A model generated the notes under the pieces. It saw only the letters and a list, made by a program, of their open reading frames with translations. It searched no databases and had not been told where the DNA came from. A DNA stretch of 64,000 nucleotides. Origin: Pterobdella sp. o SKG-2022 (taxonomy: Eukaryota > Annelida > Clitellata > Hirudinida > Piscicolidae). Shown here one piece after another: positions 13,845 to 32,348 of this stretch. The stretch's first letter is position 1. Each line of letters begins with the position of its first letter. The position numbers and the translations under genes are program-made. The stretch lies in assembly GCA_964035795.1 (NCBI GenBank), contig OZ038322.1:7021037-7085036 (forward strand), read 5' to 3'.

Positions 13845-15804
13845 TTTTATTTAAAGTAGTTTTTTGTGTATTTTTCTTCTATCGTCATTTATTTTATGAC
13901 GTGGTGCAAAAGAATGTTTAAATTTGAATGATGTCTTCAAACTCTTAATCGTTTTTGTTGAAAGTTTTTATCTTATATCTATGGACTTTTCATATAGGTA
14001 TTATTTCAAAAATCATTATTCCACTTCCATTTAAACCCTTTCTGAATTATATTTTGAAAACTTTATGAAAAAATGAAACCAAAAATATTTTAAAATCTGT
14101 GAGTTTTTAAACAATTTTACAGGCCAAGTTAAGTTGATTTTTTTTCGGTGAAACTGTTCTGGAGTGATTTTATGAGTTGATGATGCTTATAAACATTGGT
14201 AATGTTATGATAAACTTGGCATTCGAGATGTTGAGCTAGTTCTTCGTACAAGCAGAATGAGGTGGTTTGGACATGTAGAGCGTAGCGTGGGTTGGATCTC
14301 TCAGATGCGAAAGTTGGATTGAGATACTTGCAAGAAACCTGGTAGGCCCAAAAAGACTTGGAACGAGCTCATAATAAATTAAAAAAAAGCTAGACATGGT
14401 TTGTGCGAATCCACTCGATCGCTCTGAATGGAAGGCCGACTTTGAGATAGAAATTTCAAAAAGCCCAACCCTTGGTAAAAGGAAACGGGCTATAAAAAGG
14501 ATTTGATTGATTTTTGTAAAAAGCTTTGTTGAAATTTTCAAATGAATTTTTAAAGTTTTCTCCATATAAAATCATAATATACTACTGTACCAGCTATTAT
14601 AAACTAGCTCTTATAGGATATATTAAAAATTTAATGAGAGCTAGTCTTTATATGTATAATATATCACATGAGTTAGTCCTATGGAGTTCTTGAATAGCTT
14701 GTGCTTCAATATGTTGAAGCTTCTGAAAGCTGACAGGTTTGAAATGAGAAATTAATGGAAACTTGAAGAGTAGCTTTATAAAAAAACTATAATTGAAAAA
14801 ATAATATATAAGAGTTTAAATAAAGTAGTTTTTTGAAAGAGAACATGTTATCATGGTAGAAGCATGGTGTCAACAAAATAAATGTTTGATATTTATTCTC
14901 ATTAATATTGGACTTTTCATCCTCAAATGATTTTTACTTGATATCAAAAAGCTTAATTATTTTGAATTTCATGAAGTTGCTTTAAATTATAAAGAATTTT
15001 TTAAAAACACGTTCATCAAAAGTTAGCTAAAATTTTCCATAAGTAAAAAAAATTATTTTGTCACCAACAACAGACTGGAATAATCGCAGTTTTGAATATT
15101 TCCTAAAAATATGAAATTACGACTTAATATTTCACTTGATATAATTCTTTCATTTCATATTTTTTGTAATAGTTTTACAAAACATTCTTCCCGTATTTAA
15201 AACTATAATTTTAATTTTATAAAATCGAAACCAAATTTTAGTTTTCAACAAAAATTACATATCAAAAAATCTAATTTTCAAATTCCAACATTAAATATTG
15301 AAAAATTAATCTTAAAAGTATACATTAAAAACTAGTTTTAATATAGAAAATTAAATCAATTTATCTAAAAACATTCGTAAATGCACACAAATATAATACT
15401 AGTCATTAAAATGCTCCCCAAAATTGCAACTAACAGTAGTAATAAAGTTTAGGCACGAAGTTAAAGTGCATTGCAAAGATCAGTAAGAATAATGATATAA
15501 TAGACATCTATAGAAGCACTGAGAAAAAATAACTGATTTTACACAATACGGCAGATGGGGACGTTCAATGAGGCATCAAAATATTGAGTACATGCATAAG
15601 CTTTGTTAACTTTGACACATAAACTCAACATAAAACGAAAAGAAACTTTTAATTATACACAAATGGAATGAAGGAATCAGATAACAGCAAAATGACGCAC
15701 CAAATACACATTAAAACGAACTCAAACACGAAATATCAACGTCTAAAAACACACAAAACCATGATAACATGACAAAACATTGAGACACAGTATGTAATGA
15801 ATGA
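13845..15804. other. Intergenic region between the NACHT gene and PCGF3
   Basis: About 2 kb of AT-rich sequence between the NACHT gene start and the PCGF3 stop, both on the minus strand. Apart from a decayed LINE 3' fragment (14170-14506) I find no coding exon, RNA gene or clear regulatory motif. Confidence 0.6.
14170..14506 (+). mobile_element. Decayed non-LTR retrotransposon 3' fragment
   Basis: Plus-strand pieces in more than one frame read RMRWFGHVERS, then KPGRPKKTWNELI, then NPLDRSEWKADFE and PTLGKRKRAIKR. This succession is the classic C-terminal end of LINE reverse transcriptases (RLRWFGHV, GRPKKTW, DRSEW). Stop codons and a frameshift separate the blocks, and no reverse transcriptase core is left, so this is a 5'-truncated dead copy. 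The clade cannot be set from the tail alone. Confidence 0.75.
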
Positions 15805-21739
<5,935 letters not shown>

Positions 21740-21995
21740 TTTAATGCTTTTGAAAACTTGGACTTATTTTTTATTTGATTTAACTTAATAAACTCGATTT
21801 TTTTAGTATTTGAAATTAAAATATGTTTTTTTAGTATGAAACAACAGAGATTCTGGAATAGCTGCTTGTTAAAAGTACATTTTATTAAGTAGCGCAATAC
21901 ATTTGAAAATATTTTTGATCAGTTGTTGTCTATTAGAAAATTTTTAAATATAAATGCACACTGATAACTTTTACAAAATGATTATCTCATTATTT
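21740..21995. other. Very short spacer between CDC50 and PCGF3
   Basis: Only 256 bp separate the CDC50 stop from the PCGF3 ATG in the same orientation. It holds a candidate AATAAA signal for CDC50 and a possible acceptor (TTTTCAAAAG) ten bases before the PCGF3 ATG. Whether PCGF3 has its own promoter here or shares a transcript cannot be told from the sequence. Confidence 0.7.
21881..21886 (-). terminator. Candidate AATAAA poly(A) signal of CDC50
   Basis: Plus-strand TTTATT reads AATAAA on the minus strand, 110 bp after the CDC50 stop and about 140 bp before the PCGF3 ATG. It is followed by a T-rich stretch. Confidence 0.45.
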
Positions 21996-24134
21996 TTAAA
22001 AATGACTTTTTTTGAGATTGTGCGCTTGTATAGATTTTAAAAATAGTGTAAAAATTATTAGCAATATTCCAGTCACAGCCAAAAACTGTCAAAAAATTAA
22101 TTATTTAAATATTTTTATAATAATGAAAAATAAAAATGTATACATACACCTGGCATAAACATGTTTTTTTCTCCCAATATAGATACATTCAATAGAACAA
22201 ACTTTTTTCTTGCTTTTGCTGAAGTCACTGGATGATCTGATGAAGTAGTTTGAGAACATAAAATGATTTATATGCTTAACAATAAATGAAACAAATTGAA
22301 TGACGTTCAAAAAAAGTTTAGATTTAGTTTGAATAGTATATTCTTAAATCTCCAATAAAGAATTCAATGGTTTTATGGGTAAAAGTCATTAAACTTTTTC
22401 CACCAATTCAAAATTATTTCAATACGCTACAGAAAAAACCAAAAGTTTATTTATCTCTCAATTTGATGTAATTTGAAGATATCATAACAAACCAACTAAC
22501 AATAATCAATGACCAAGACATAGTTTCCTTTCATTAGATTTTCTCCCAATTTTCCATATATTTTACTGAATGAAGACCAAGTTGAAATTTTCATCCAAAC
22601 CCGGAAAGCTTCGTTTAAATAACCATTATTATCTGCATTCTGAAGATCTAATTGGTCAGCTGGGACTGACCAATTAGGAGGCACAAGTGCAGAGCCTTTG
22701 GCTAATAAAAAAAAAATAAATTATTTAAAATTGATTATAGAGCATAAAGTAAAATCTATTATGTGTAAATGAAACAAGGTCAAACAAGTTTCGTATTTGT
22801 GTCAACATGTAGAATTTTATTCAATAAATTTTTTTATTAAACTAGAAATGTGTAACAAATAATATAATTACTATTATTTTTCTTCCTATAATTGAAATTT
22901 TCAGGATTTTTGTACAGTGTATGGTACTCCGTGACCCAAGCAATGTCGGTCTTAATTAAAGGCATAGGTCGCATGCTACCATCTTTGTGCATAAACAACT
23001 TAAAGGTGTCTGTTAATTTTTAATAGATCCTTTCAAAAACCCAGATTCATACACAAATTTCTTAATTCACCGTTGAATATGCTGTTGGCAATCTTCCCGC
23101 ACGGAGCATAGTAAAAATTGTTATCAACAAGAGAGTTTTGGCAATTTTCATTCAATCGATCTACATCTATAAACTGGCCAGCTAGTTGCTTAGCGTCATA
23201 AGAACTCACGTATCTCCTATGGTTTTGATAGAAATTTGTCAAGTGGTAATAGGCATACACGGTCGACTGCGGATTTAAAAATTTTTTAACCAAAACTCAC
23301 GTGGTATTTGGGGTTTATAAATTAAGAGTTTATACAATCACTTTATCAAAAGAATTTATCTTTATTTGTGTAAATAATTGAGTATGTGAAGATAGCTCAG
23401 TATCTATTGAATAGTATAAATTACTTTCAAGTCGTGATTCAGAAAGAAAAGAATCTTACAAGAACACGTATTTCTTGGGTTTTCTATGTAAAAACATCAA
23501 ACTTTCAAAATAAAAGCGAAACGAATTAAAAAAAATTAGTTTTAAGAAATTTTTTTATTTAATTTTTGAGGTTTGTCTTCCCAACCCCTGGTTCCCTTTG
23601 AATTTATTAATAAAAAAATACAAAATTCCAAAAATTCGAACCCAAAGATAAGTTTCTGCAAGCGATTCCAGAAGGTTCTAAGCATTGATCGGTGTAGTCT
23701 ATCTCGAATTTACCTAACTTGAATTGAAACACTAATTAAACCAAACCAAACTAACAACTGTGTTCCAAACCGAACTAACAGTACATAGTTCAGAGCAAAA
23801 AAAAATTAAAAACTTCAATCTGTTCAAACCATAAATTCACCAGCATAAAGACAGAGCTACCAAAACTGACCTTTAAATTACATGCTAGCAGAAACACACA
23901 AGTGCACAAATACACAGCTCCGACCCCCATCATGAACAGGTCCTTCAAAAAGGCTTTTTGCTTTTTTTTGCTGATTTTTCTAAAATTTTACGCTATTTAT
24001 TAATTAATTATTAAAACAAATGGAATGATTTTTCAATGAATTTACTTCCTGAATTTTCTTTTTGCTACTTTCATCGTTTGTGTACTTCCGATGGTATCTT
24101 GGTATGCGGTTTCAAACGACTCGTTTTGTTCCAT
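21996..24134 (-). CDS. TMEM30: CDC50/TMEM30 family P4-ATPase beta subunit, 8 exons, complete
   Basis: Exons on the minus strand: 24134-24046, 23970-23871, 23717-23622, 23266-23053, 23009-22872, 22701-22501, 22236-22148, 22085-21996. Phases agree, giving 338 residues (human CDC50A has 361). A basic N-tail leads to TM1 (about residues 40-60). The ectodomain has EIDYT, AYYHLTNFYQNHRRYV, YAPCGKIANSIFN, PPNWSVP, NADNNGYLNEAFRVWM and GNYVLVIDY, all family landmarks in the family order, with NLS as a possible glycosylation site. TM2 is in the last exon (about 310-326). CDC50 proteins pair with P4-ATPases to let them leave the ER and flip phosphatidylserine and phosphatidylethanolamine. The donor of exon 4 is uncertain: 23053 fits family length best, with 23041 as the alternative. 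The TM1 region is less conserved than the rest. Confidence 0.92.
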
Positions 24135-25413
24135 ACAGACTTCAACATTTCAATTTACGTTCATTTTGAATAAGAAAACGAAAAAATAAAAACAAACTTA
24201 AAAGTGAAAGTTAAAAATATTTTTTAAACTTTATTCTGATATATTCCGTAAAAATAGCTTTTGAACAATTTAAAAATTCATAATTTATACATGACTACCA
24301 ATAGATCATCAGTAGCAACACACAAATAAAATTCACAACTTTTGAAGTAATCTTAAGAAATTACAATACACATTTTTTAAAAATTCGCATGGTTGTAAAC
24401 CATCAAAAACAATGTACAAATGGCATTGAAGTCCTCAAATAACATCCAATCGATTTATTTAATTTATCATTATTTTGCCGCCAGTATTAAAAACTAAACA
24501 ATGCAGCTTTTAAACAAAAATAACTTCAAATTTCATCGATGTAATGGACTCATTAAACATAGCTAATAGGGCAACATACATTTAAACTCTTATCCCATTA
24601 AACCTTCTCTCATATGCCTTAACATATGCAAACGTTATAGCCAATAACAGCTACCACATTGTTGTGTGTGGAAATCAAAAGCATAGTAGAAACTTTTTGT
24701 TGCTGAGTCTCAACTACATTAGGTCAAAGCTGAAAATAACATATCAAACAACGTACCATATTAAATCACTTAGCAACTTATTAAATAACTAAAATGTATT
24801 ATTAATTAAGCAATAGACTACATAACATAATAACATGTTTAAAAACTTAACAACATTTGAACTAACTCAACAATGTTAACTATGTTGAAAACATAATAAA
24901 TATATAACAACACAATGCAACAAAATCATTTATACAAATGGGACTGGTTGATGAGTGTAAATGTTGCATTATTATTTAATATAATATCCCAGTGTAACAA
25001 ACTATCAAGAGAATAATGAAAAATAACAGTTTGAAAAAAATTAAGAATAATAACTTGCAATCAAAGGGTGGATGAGATATGGGTTTTATTTATTTATTTA
25101 TTTCATTATGGGAAACTTACATTCGCTTGTGTTATATTTAATATAATATCGAGTTTTTGAGAATTCGCCATTCATTTGTTTAATACATAAATCCATCGGT
25201 TTAGTTAGGAGATTAAAAATGATACAAGAAATTTTAAATTACAAAGTTACATTGAGCGTATTATCCTGATTACAGCAAGAAAATTATATAAATAAAAGTC
25301 TCCAAAAATAAACTTAATATAGAAAACAAACTTAAAAAATATTAATCTTCTATCTCCCATCGTCTGATCTTAAGCAGCATAGCATTTGAATATGATCGCA
25401 AACCAATAGGAAA
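24135..25413. other. Intergenic, no gene seen
   Basis: About 1.3 kb of AT-rich sequence between the CDC50 start and the terminal exon of the next minus-strand gene. No open frame, RNA gene or repeat is convincing, apart from a short TTTA run near 25088. Confidence 0.6.
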
Positions 25414-25505
25414 TTAAGGTGAGGGCTTATGCATTAACTTCTTTAGTTCTTCTTGGCATTTTTGTCGTTTAGATTTTTCCTCTTGTAATTTTTCTAGTAG
25501 CATTT
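25414..25505 (-). CDS. Terminal coiled-coil exon, perhaps of the Dachshund-like gene
   Basis: After a CAG acceptor (25506-25508) the minus strand reads 29 residues to a TAA: MLLEKLQEEKSKRQ, KCQEELKKLM, ending HKPSP. This is a heptad-like, charged coiled coil similar in style to the KLQEALEFETKRREQ segment at the C-terminus of Dachshund proteins. It lies on the same strand and downstream of the exon at 28654-29340, so the two could belong to one gene, with connecting exons in the gap or unrecognised. Exon borders are fairly good, but identity and linkage are inference. Confidence 0.4.
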
Positions 25506-26475
25506 CTGTATGGTTTCAATGTTTATTTAATACAATGGATACTGTAATGGTACAGAAACTGAATTGAACTTGATATTATAATAGAGAAGAATTTTTAAAT
25601 AAAGTTTATAGATATTATTATAGAGATGAAACTTAATGAAAGTCTGATTGGTTAAGCGGGTATTGAGCTGTTTTATATACATTCAAACATTAGAAAATTA
25701 AGATATATTCATAAAGTATTTTTCAGAATTCATAAAACATGAATAATATTAAAAATTGACAACTTTGTATCAAAAGTTATATCTTTTATAAAAATTTAAT
25801 GCTTTTGAGTTCATTTGTTAATGATATAAAAGCTTTTATGGCTAATTAAATTTGTTACTTGATAGAATAAACAACGATAATAAAGATTTGAAAAATGCAT
25901 ATTAAATCAAACTAAATAAGTACCTACTGAACAATGTTCAAATAGATCTATTCAATTTAAAATATTTGTCTAATTATGGAAAATGTATATCAAAAGATAA
26001 AGATGAGCCATGAGAAGCTAAATGGTTGTTTGAAAGTTTGTCACTGGCCATTGTTCGTGGTAATGTTCAAGCAATTCGCTGTGCGGTGTCTTCCTAGTTT
26101 GTCGTATAATTGTGTTTCGTTCTCTCTTGTCATTTTACTTTGTAATAAAATATATTTTTTATGCTGTTATCGTTAGTTATTTTCACTTATTAATCTTTGT
26201 TCTATTATTTAAAGTTTAGAAATCGAATTTTCTATTTCCTAAAAAATATAAAAGATAAAGTTTATATTTAGATATAAAATATAAAACTTCGAAGCAAACC
26301 GACTAAACTTCGGTCGAAAGGAACTCTCAAAAGCTTCAAATGATATGCAAGATGCTATAATAATCACTTATGCTGACAACAAAAATCTTCTTTGAAACGT
26401 CAAATGAAGCTTTAATTAATGCATGACTTTCTCAAGAGCTTATTAAGCTTTAACAATAAATTTATTAGCGCTTGA

Positions 26476-26522
26476 ATGGTGGGTGTGTTTGTGTGTGTGG
26501 GTGTGTTTGTGTGTGTGGTTGA
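26476..26522. repeat. TG-rich simple repeat
   Basis: Alternating GTGTGT and GGGTGTGTTT units over about 45 bp in an otherwise AT-rich region. Confidence 0.85.
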
Positions 26523-26589
26523 GTTAATTTTTTGCTATGAATAATTTTTAACTTACATCTTTCAATGAATTGATTTTATTATTTCATTT

Positions 26590-27660
26590 TCACCTCTTCG
26601 ACTATTTCATCTCCTATTACTACTTAATCTTCATCAACCTCAGCTTCAACAACTTCTTCAACTTCATCTACAAGCAAGACATCTTCAACCTCTTCACTTT
26701 CTGCTTCTACAACCACTTCATCTCTTAGTTCAATTAATAATTTTCCATCATTAATTTCCCTAAAATCATTCACACCAACCAATTCAACCACATCTATTCT
26801 TACTACTAACTCATCTCGACCTACTTACAGCACTATTGTCAAATCAAAAAACATGCACACCCTCTCTTATCCATCCACTAACAAAATTTCACACTCACTC
26901 CTCCCCATCCAACATAAAATCCCTTCTATTAAAAAAACCCCACTCATCATTAAATATTCCACCAAAGTTATCTCAACCACAGGTGAGACTCCTAGTGAAT
27001 TGTGCAAGAGATTGGTTTCGTCCATCAACTTTTCACAACAAGCCTTTAAATCTTTTTCTAAGCATGTTCGAAAGTCTACTGATGCTGTTGTCTGGGAAGC
27101 TGACTCTGCTGATTCACTAAAAGATGCCAAACTTTTCCTTCCTTCTCTTCCCAACATACGCTTCCACGACCCAGTTCTTTTGAATCCAACAATCACCGTC
27201 TTGGGTCTACCGACATGGGTTACTAATGAGAAACTTGAAACCTCTTTCAATCTTCTTTTTTCATCAGTTGATTCCAGCGCTTTCCGTGCCTTTAGGCAAA
27301 GGCCCAACGCACGAAACCCTTCTACTCGTGACTGTCTTATCCAAGTTCCAAGCAATGTTTTTCCCATGCTGAACAAGTCCAAGAATGTACATCTCCCTTT
27401 TGGTAGATTCCTTTTCCACTCTCGCATCCATCCAACTAGATTTCTGGATTATCAGACTTATGGTCATAACATATCTAAGTGCCAAAATCCTAGAATATGT
27501 GAGCACTGCGGCAAAGACCATTCGTCTGACAACTGCCCTAAAAGCTCTCCCTGCTTTAAATCAAAGCGCTCTTGCCATGACCACTTCACAACATCCTCCT
27601 CTTGTCCCCTTTATAGACAACAAGTGCGACTCAAGATGGGACATACGGCTTGGGAATGAC
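26590..27660 (+). mobile_element. Jockey-type LINE ORF1 (Gag-like) remnant
   Basis: A Ser/Thr-rich lead (about 26590-26830, with one stop) runs into an open frame of 268 residues at 26853-27659. The middle has an RNA-binding-like block (PTITVLGLPTWVTNEKLETSF). The C-terminus has zinc-knuckle sequence: YGHNISKCQNPRICEHCGKD, then HSSDNC and further Cys/His pairs. The first knuckle has lost its leading cysteines (RFLDYQTYGH, where CxxC is expected) and a later one also lacks one, so the copy is decayed. It runs in the opposite direction to the minus-strand genes around it and ends near the assembly gap. The reverse transcriptase part may be in the gap or lost. It is a different copy from the LINE at 17-20 kb. 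Confidence 0.75.
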
Positions 27661-27768
27661 GGTCAGCCTCTCATCCTAAAGTCCACAATGTATCTTTGTC
27701 TACTAAATTCTCTCTCCTCAATCCTAGGTCTACTCGTAGTAAATCTTCTATTATACTCGATACTATCC

Positions 27769-27968
27769 NNNNNNNNNNNNNNNNNNNNNNNNNNNNNNNN
27801 NNNNNNNNNNNNNNNNNNNNNNNNNNNNNNNNNNNNNNNNNNNNNNNNNNNNNNNNNNNNNNNNNNNNNNNNNNNNNNNNNNNNNNNNNNNNNNNNNNNN
27901 NNNNNNNNNNNNNNNNNNNNNNNNNNNNNNNNNNNNNNNNNNNNNNNNNNNNNNNNNNNNNNNNNNNN
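27769..27968. other. Assembly gap (200 N)
   Basis: Exactly 200 Ns, a size commonly used for gaps of unknown length. Real sequence here may include the rest of the LINE and exons of the minus-strand gene that starts at 29340. Confidence 0.98.
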
Positions 27969-28653
27969 TGCTTGTCTCAAGGGTTTATCTACTGGTTTAA
28001 TTAATTAGATGGTTAAATTTTAAAAACATCAATTGAGAATTCTTACATTTTTTTTAAAGTTTAATTGCTATAAAAAACATACATAAGATGTCTCTGAAAA
28101 GGTATAAATGTTTTTTTTTCACCACTTTGTTTCTTAAATATTTGGATTATTAAAATTGATCATTCGATTCGTGAAACTAGAACATTCTATTGGATAAATC
28201 GTTCAATGCTTTTCAAATAGGTCATTTGACACTTGAAATAGACAAAAACCATTAAAGACCCAATCTAATTTTAAAAAAAAGCAAAACGTTAATATTCTCA
28301 ATTTCCAATAAAATTAATAGTTTTTGACATTCATTTGAATTTCCTAATGATCTCAACAATGTATCTGTAGGACCATGGTTCTTATAGCTTCCATTAAGCA
28401 CTTTAAAAATCAACGTTCATGTATAATTTTAAAGAATTTTTTCTCATTTGTAAGTAGTGTTTTTTATCACGTTTCGAAATAAAAAAGTTTTTAGCTGCAA
28501 TCTAATTATACAAAATTCTATAATTTTCAATGAGTTCAACATTATCAAAATAAACTAAAAAATAAACTATGTTATATCATTTGAATATAAAGTATTCAAT
28601 AAATTAATACAATGAGACCTGAAACATTCCTACATAACTATATAACTTGAAAC

Positions 28654-29340
28654 CTGGGCGCCTCTGTACTCTATCAGACGACAGCCTGATCCTTCCAGCC
28701 CAGAGTTGGTATCAAGGGGCTGGTGCGGTAGGTGTGAGTAAAACTGAGGTTTTTGGTAGTGATATGGGGCATTGAAATGGGCGGAAAAAGGGTAAGAGTG
28801 AGCATTAAGGGGTTGGTGGATAGAAGGGCTTGTTGGGGTAAGAAATTTGTTCACTAGCAGAGAGAAGCGTGTTGACGATGTGGGTGAGACTAAAAGAGAA
28901 AAAGGTGAAAAATCTGATGGTTTTGAGGTGAAGTTTGGATGATTGCTTAACCGTGGGTCGTCGAAGTTTTGGTATTTGTGGGTTTTATCATTAGGGTATT
29001 TTCCAAGGTATTTGTTATCATTGTTGTACTTGCCGTCATTAATATTATTGTACTTGCTTTCAAGTATATTATTGCACTTAGTATCTAGATGATTCTTATC
29101 AGTTGCTTGTTTGGTATGGAAACCACCGGAATAATTAACTTCGAAAACATCCCTGTTATTTGATAGCTTGCTTTCGTTGTTGATGCCTGAACATTTAAAA
29201 TCTCTCTCCTCATTTAACAGTGAATCGTTCTTGATTTGAAAAAGTTTATCAGTTGTGTTGTAGTTGTTTTCCTTGTGGTTGACATCATTCTTGCAAATTA
29301 TATTGTTTTGGATGTCCTTTTGAGTTGTATCACTGCTCAT
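28654..29340 (-). CDS. First coding exon of a possible Dachshund-like (Ski/Sno/Dac) gene
   Basis: The frame starts at ATG 29340 and stays open for 229 codons to a CAG|GT donor at 28654. The frame stops about eight codons further on if unspliced. The first 130 residues are Asn/Lys/Asp-rich with repeats such as SKYNN and GKYNND. Then comes a Ser/Pro/His-rich part, ending GCRLIEYRGAQ. This last block resembles the entry to the DACH box of Dachshund (ECKMVDLRGAKVASF), whose long low-complexity N-terminus also fits. The conserved LICLPQAF core is not found downstream in the window; it could lie in the 200-N gap. The Dachshund call therefore rests on about ten residues. A CRE and CCAAT cluster lies 240-340 bp upstream. 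The alternative is an unrelated low-complexity protein. Confidence 0.45.
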
Positions 29341-32300
29341 TTTCTGTGTTCAAAAATCTCTCGAAAGACTCTAAGTTTTCAACTTTTAAAATAAATATAT
29401 ATTTTCAATTTGAAAAATTAACTCAAATATACATTGAAAGAATATTTCAAAAGAAGATTTTGGAACAACTTTTGTCCTCTATATACCTATTCTAACACGC
29501 ACACAAACACATACACACACAAAATTACTACAAATCGACATTACAGTTAAATACAAATGTATCGCTATACAAATGTATGCTGACGTCATTGCTTGAATTA
29601 GCCAATAAAAAATGCCCGCTTGATATTTTCATTGCGTCTCTTCGCTGATTGGACGATTCTTATAGTATTGCTGCTACCAATAGAAAATACCTATTTCGTT
29701 TTAGTTTGGTTTTATGGAATCATTTCATATTTGTGCGCCCAACTCTTCAATTGATCTTCTTATAGATTTTCTCTTCTCACTTTGATCTTTTTATCCTCCT
29801 GGTTTTGCATCTTTATATTTATAATGCAGCCTCGATTTTTATATCGTTTTACTTTTAATCTCCGCTGTATTTTTTTTGTTTTTGCAAATAAATTGATTGA
29901 TGTAATTTTTCTAAAAGTTTAGTCTAGAATTTTATTTTTATGTTGAAAAATATTGAATCCGGATTATCATTTGAAATTTAAATACCAAAAGTTCCCTCTC
30001 AATGAAATTTTTTATACAATAATTTTTCTTATTTGAAGTTTTTTTGTGAAACAATATATTTTAAAAAGCAAAAAAAAATAACAGAATATAATATATAGAG
30101 CGCTCGGACACATGGAAATAAAGAACGTTGACAGCTAAAAACGGCCCAACTCCGCAAGCAATCCGATTGTGAGATGCTCGCCTTATGTACGCGTGTTTAA
30201 AAGAATTAAAATTTTCGTTAAAATACTTCAGTATTTTTTGTTATATATATTTTAAACTATTCAAAACATGCAGTTTTAAACTTGAGATCTGATTCTCAAA
30301 TTTTTTTGGCTAATGAGTCTGTGTTGTTTTTACAAAATCTATGGGCAATATATCTGGAAATATATGAAAAACTTCTATTTTATTAGTTGCTTTTAAAAGT
30401 GATTCATAATAATAACAAAAATAATTTTTATAAAAATGTGGAAGTTAAAATTTTGAATTCAGATTTTAATTGAATAATTTCAAACAAATTAAACTGACTT
30501 AATGCTTAAATTCAAAAAACTAAAAATGTATATTTAATGAAGTGGGCGTGGTTTATGAATGGGCGTGATTAGGAAATGAATGACAGCTGAGAATTTGGTC
30601 ATTTATAAGTGTTTTGTCGTGTTATATCTGTTGTAATTTTTCATTCTAACGATTAAGACTATATGAAAATTTATTTATTGTTTTCAAAAACGATTCAAAA
30701 TTAATTTTCATCAAAAATAATGTTTAAACAGAAAAAAAACTATTTTTATCGGTGCAATAAAAAACATAAAACACACGCTTTTCATAAACACAACAGTTGA
30801 TTGCTTTGTAGAATGCAATAGGGGCATTACTCTATGAGTAATAATCCCTATAATGATGTTTTTTGAGACTATTTTTTATCTCTCCTAATATATCAAAAAC
30901 ATTTCGAATGAAAAAAATTCTATTTGAATATATATGTTTTTTCAATTATAAATTTATATTAAATGGCATAAACTCAAGTCAATCCATTGGAAGAATATAA
31001 AAGGAAATCCCACATGCATGTCGTTATTAACCACATAATCTTGCCAAATTATATATCATTTATTTTTAGACATTAAACAAAAAAGAAAAAATCTATCCAA
31101 TAATATTCCTCTATATTATTAATTGTTTGTTCTAAAAAATAATCTCAGCCGGTGTTTTTCAATGTTTTAGTGTAATATTATTTTACTCTAAATACTCCTT
31201 TTTTTCAAAAAAATTAAAAAATATTTAGAAATAAATGATTTATTAAAAAAAGTTCAATTAATTAAAACATTTAATTTCTGTGTTATGATGATTTTAAAAT
31301 TTTTTTTGAACAAATCTTTAAATATACCCTAACAATCGAATCTTATATAACCAATTAAAATAAACCAACTTCTTAAATTAAAAATAATTTCTCTAGTTAT
31401 TTATCTGTAGAGACTTTTAGTTATATCAAAAATAGATACAAAACTTCAAAGATTATTAATGTTTACCATTTCTTATTTCCTTGAATAAAAACTATTTGAA
31501 TGGACGTAGGTCGTCTATCAGATCTTTTTAACTAGTGGAACTTTAACATCGAGAAAATGTAAGTGAAGTGAATTTTATGTTAGAGCCCGTTTTAATGTTA
31601 ACCATAGAATTAAAGATCATAAGCTTAAAAAAATAAATAGTTTTAACACTGTACTATTTGAAAAACTCCATTTTAGAAAAAATAAAAATAAGAAAATAAT
31701 CTAATAATTATATTATCGTTTTGTGTTATAATTAATAGCTATATAATTTGAAAAAATCAAAATTCATTAATTTATCACTTTGTTTAAAAAAATTTTAATG
31801 AAGGTTAATCGTTAAAACTCTCCTTGAAAGATACGAGAAACAGTAATGATACTAACTCGAGTGGCATTAGCATTCGAGACTAGGATTATATAATGGAAGG
31901 ACATATTTCATTTGTGTTGCATAATTCATGTATCCACCTGATTTTATGAAACACATTTTGTTTTTCACCAGGATCCTTTATAAACGATTAGTCTTTGTGT
32001 TGATAGCTTATCAAATTGTACGCCTTTTTGATGAATATTTATAATTTTTAACTGAAGAAATTTTGTTTGCAGTGAATTTATAATTTATATGAAGTTTTGT
32101 TTGGGTTTTGTTTTTTTATGATTTATCGTTAAATAAATTGAATTTAGTTATTATTTTAATTTTATAACTTTAAAACTAATTTTTTGTTGTTGTTTCTCAA
32201 GTAAAATAATACTTGAATATAAATATATAAAAGGCCCATCTCTTTAGCGCACATATGAAATTTAAATAAAGATTTCGGTTAAAACTTATGTATTATATAA

Positions 32301-32348
32301 TATTTTAGTCACTCAATAAACTACTTTTTTAAAAATATATATTCAAAA
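29341..32348. other. Divergent intergenic region between the Dachshund-like gene and POLH
   Basis: Three kilobases of AT-rich DNA between two divergently transcribed genes. The first 350 bp (29341-29690) are richer in recognisable promoter motifs, listed separately. I see no exon, RNA gene or repeat in the rest. Confidence 0.6.
29581..29681 (-). promoter_or_regulatory. CRE plus three CCAAT boxes upstream of the 29340 gene
   Basis: A perfect palindromic CRE, TGACGTCA, is at 29581-29588. CCAAT pentamers are at 29602-29606 (plus strand), 29648-29652 (minus strand, ATTGG) and 29677-29681 (plus strand). Three boxes spaced 25-50 bp apart next to a CRE are typical of NF-Y/CREB-type animal promoters. 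They lie 240-340 bp from the minus-strand ATG and 2.7 kb from POLH, so they more likely serve the minus-strand gene. Confidence 0.45.

Noticed and set aside
26010..26130. GC-richer patch with frames on both strands (minus reads YDKLGRHRTANCLNITTNNG)
   Set aside because: May be a retroelement scrap, but no recognisable domain and no flanking repeat could be found.
27696..28008. Frames spanning the N block
   Set aside because: They exist only because Ns are read as open codons.
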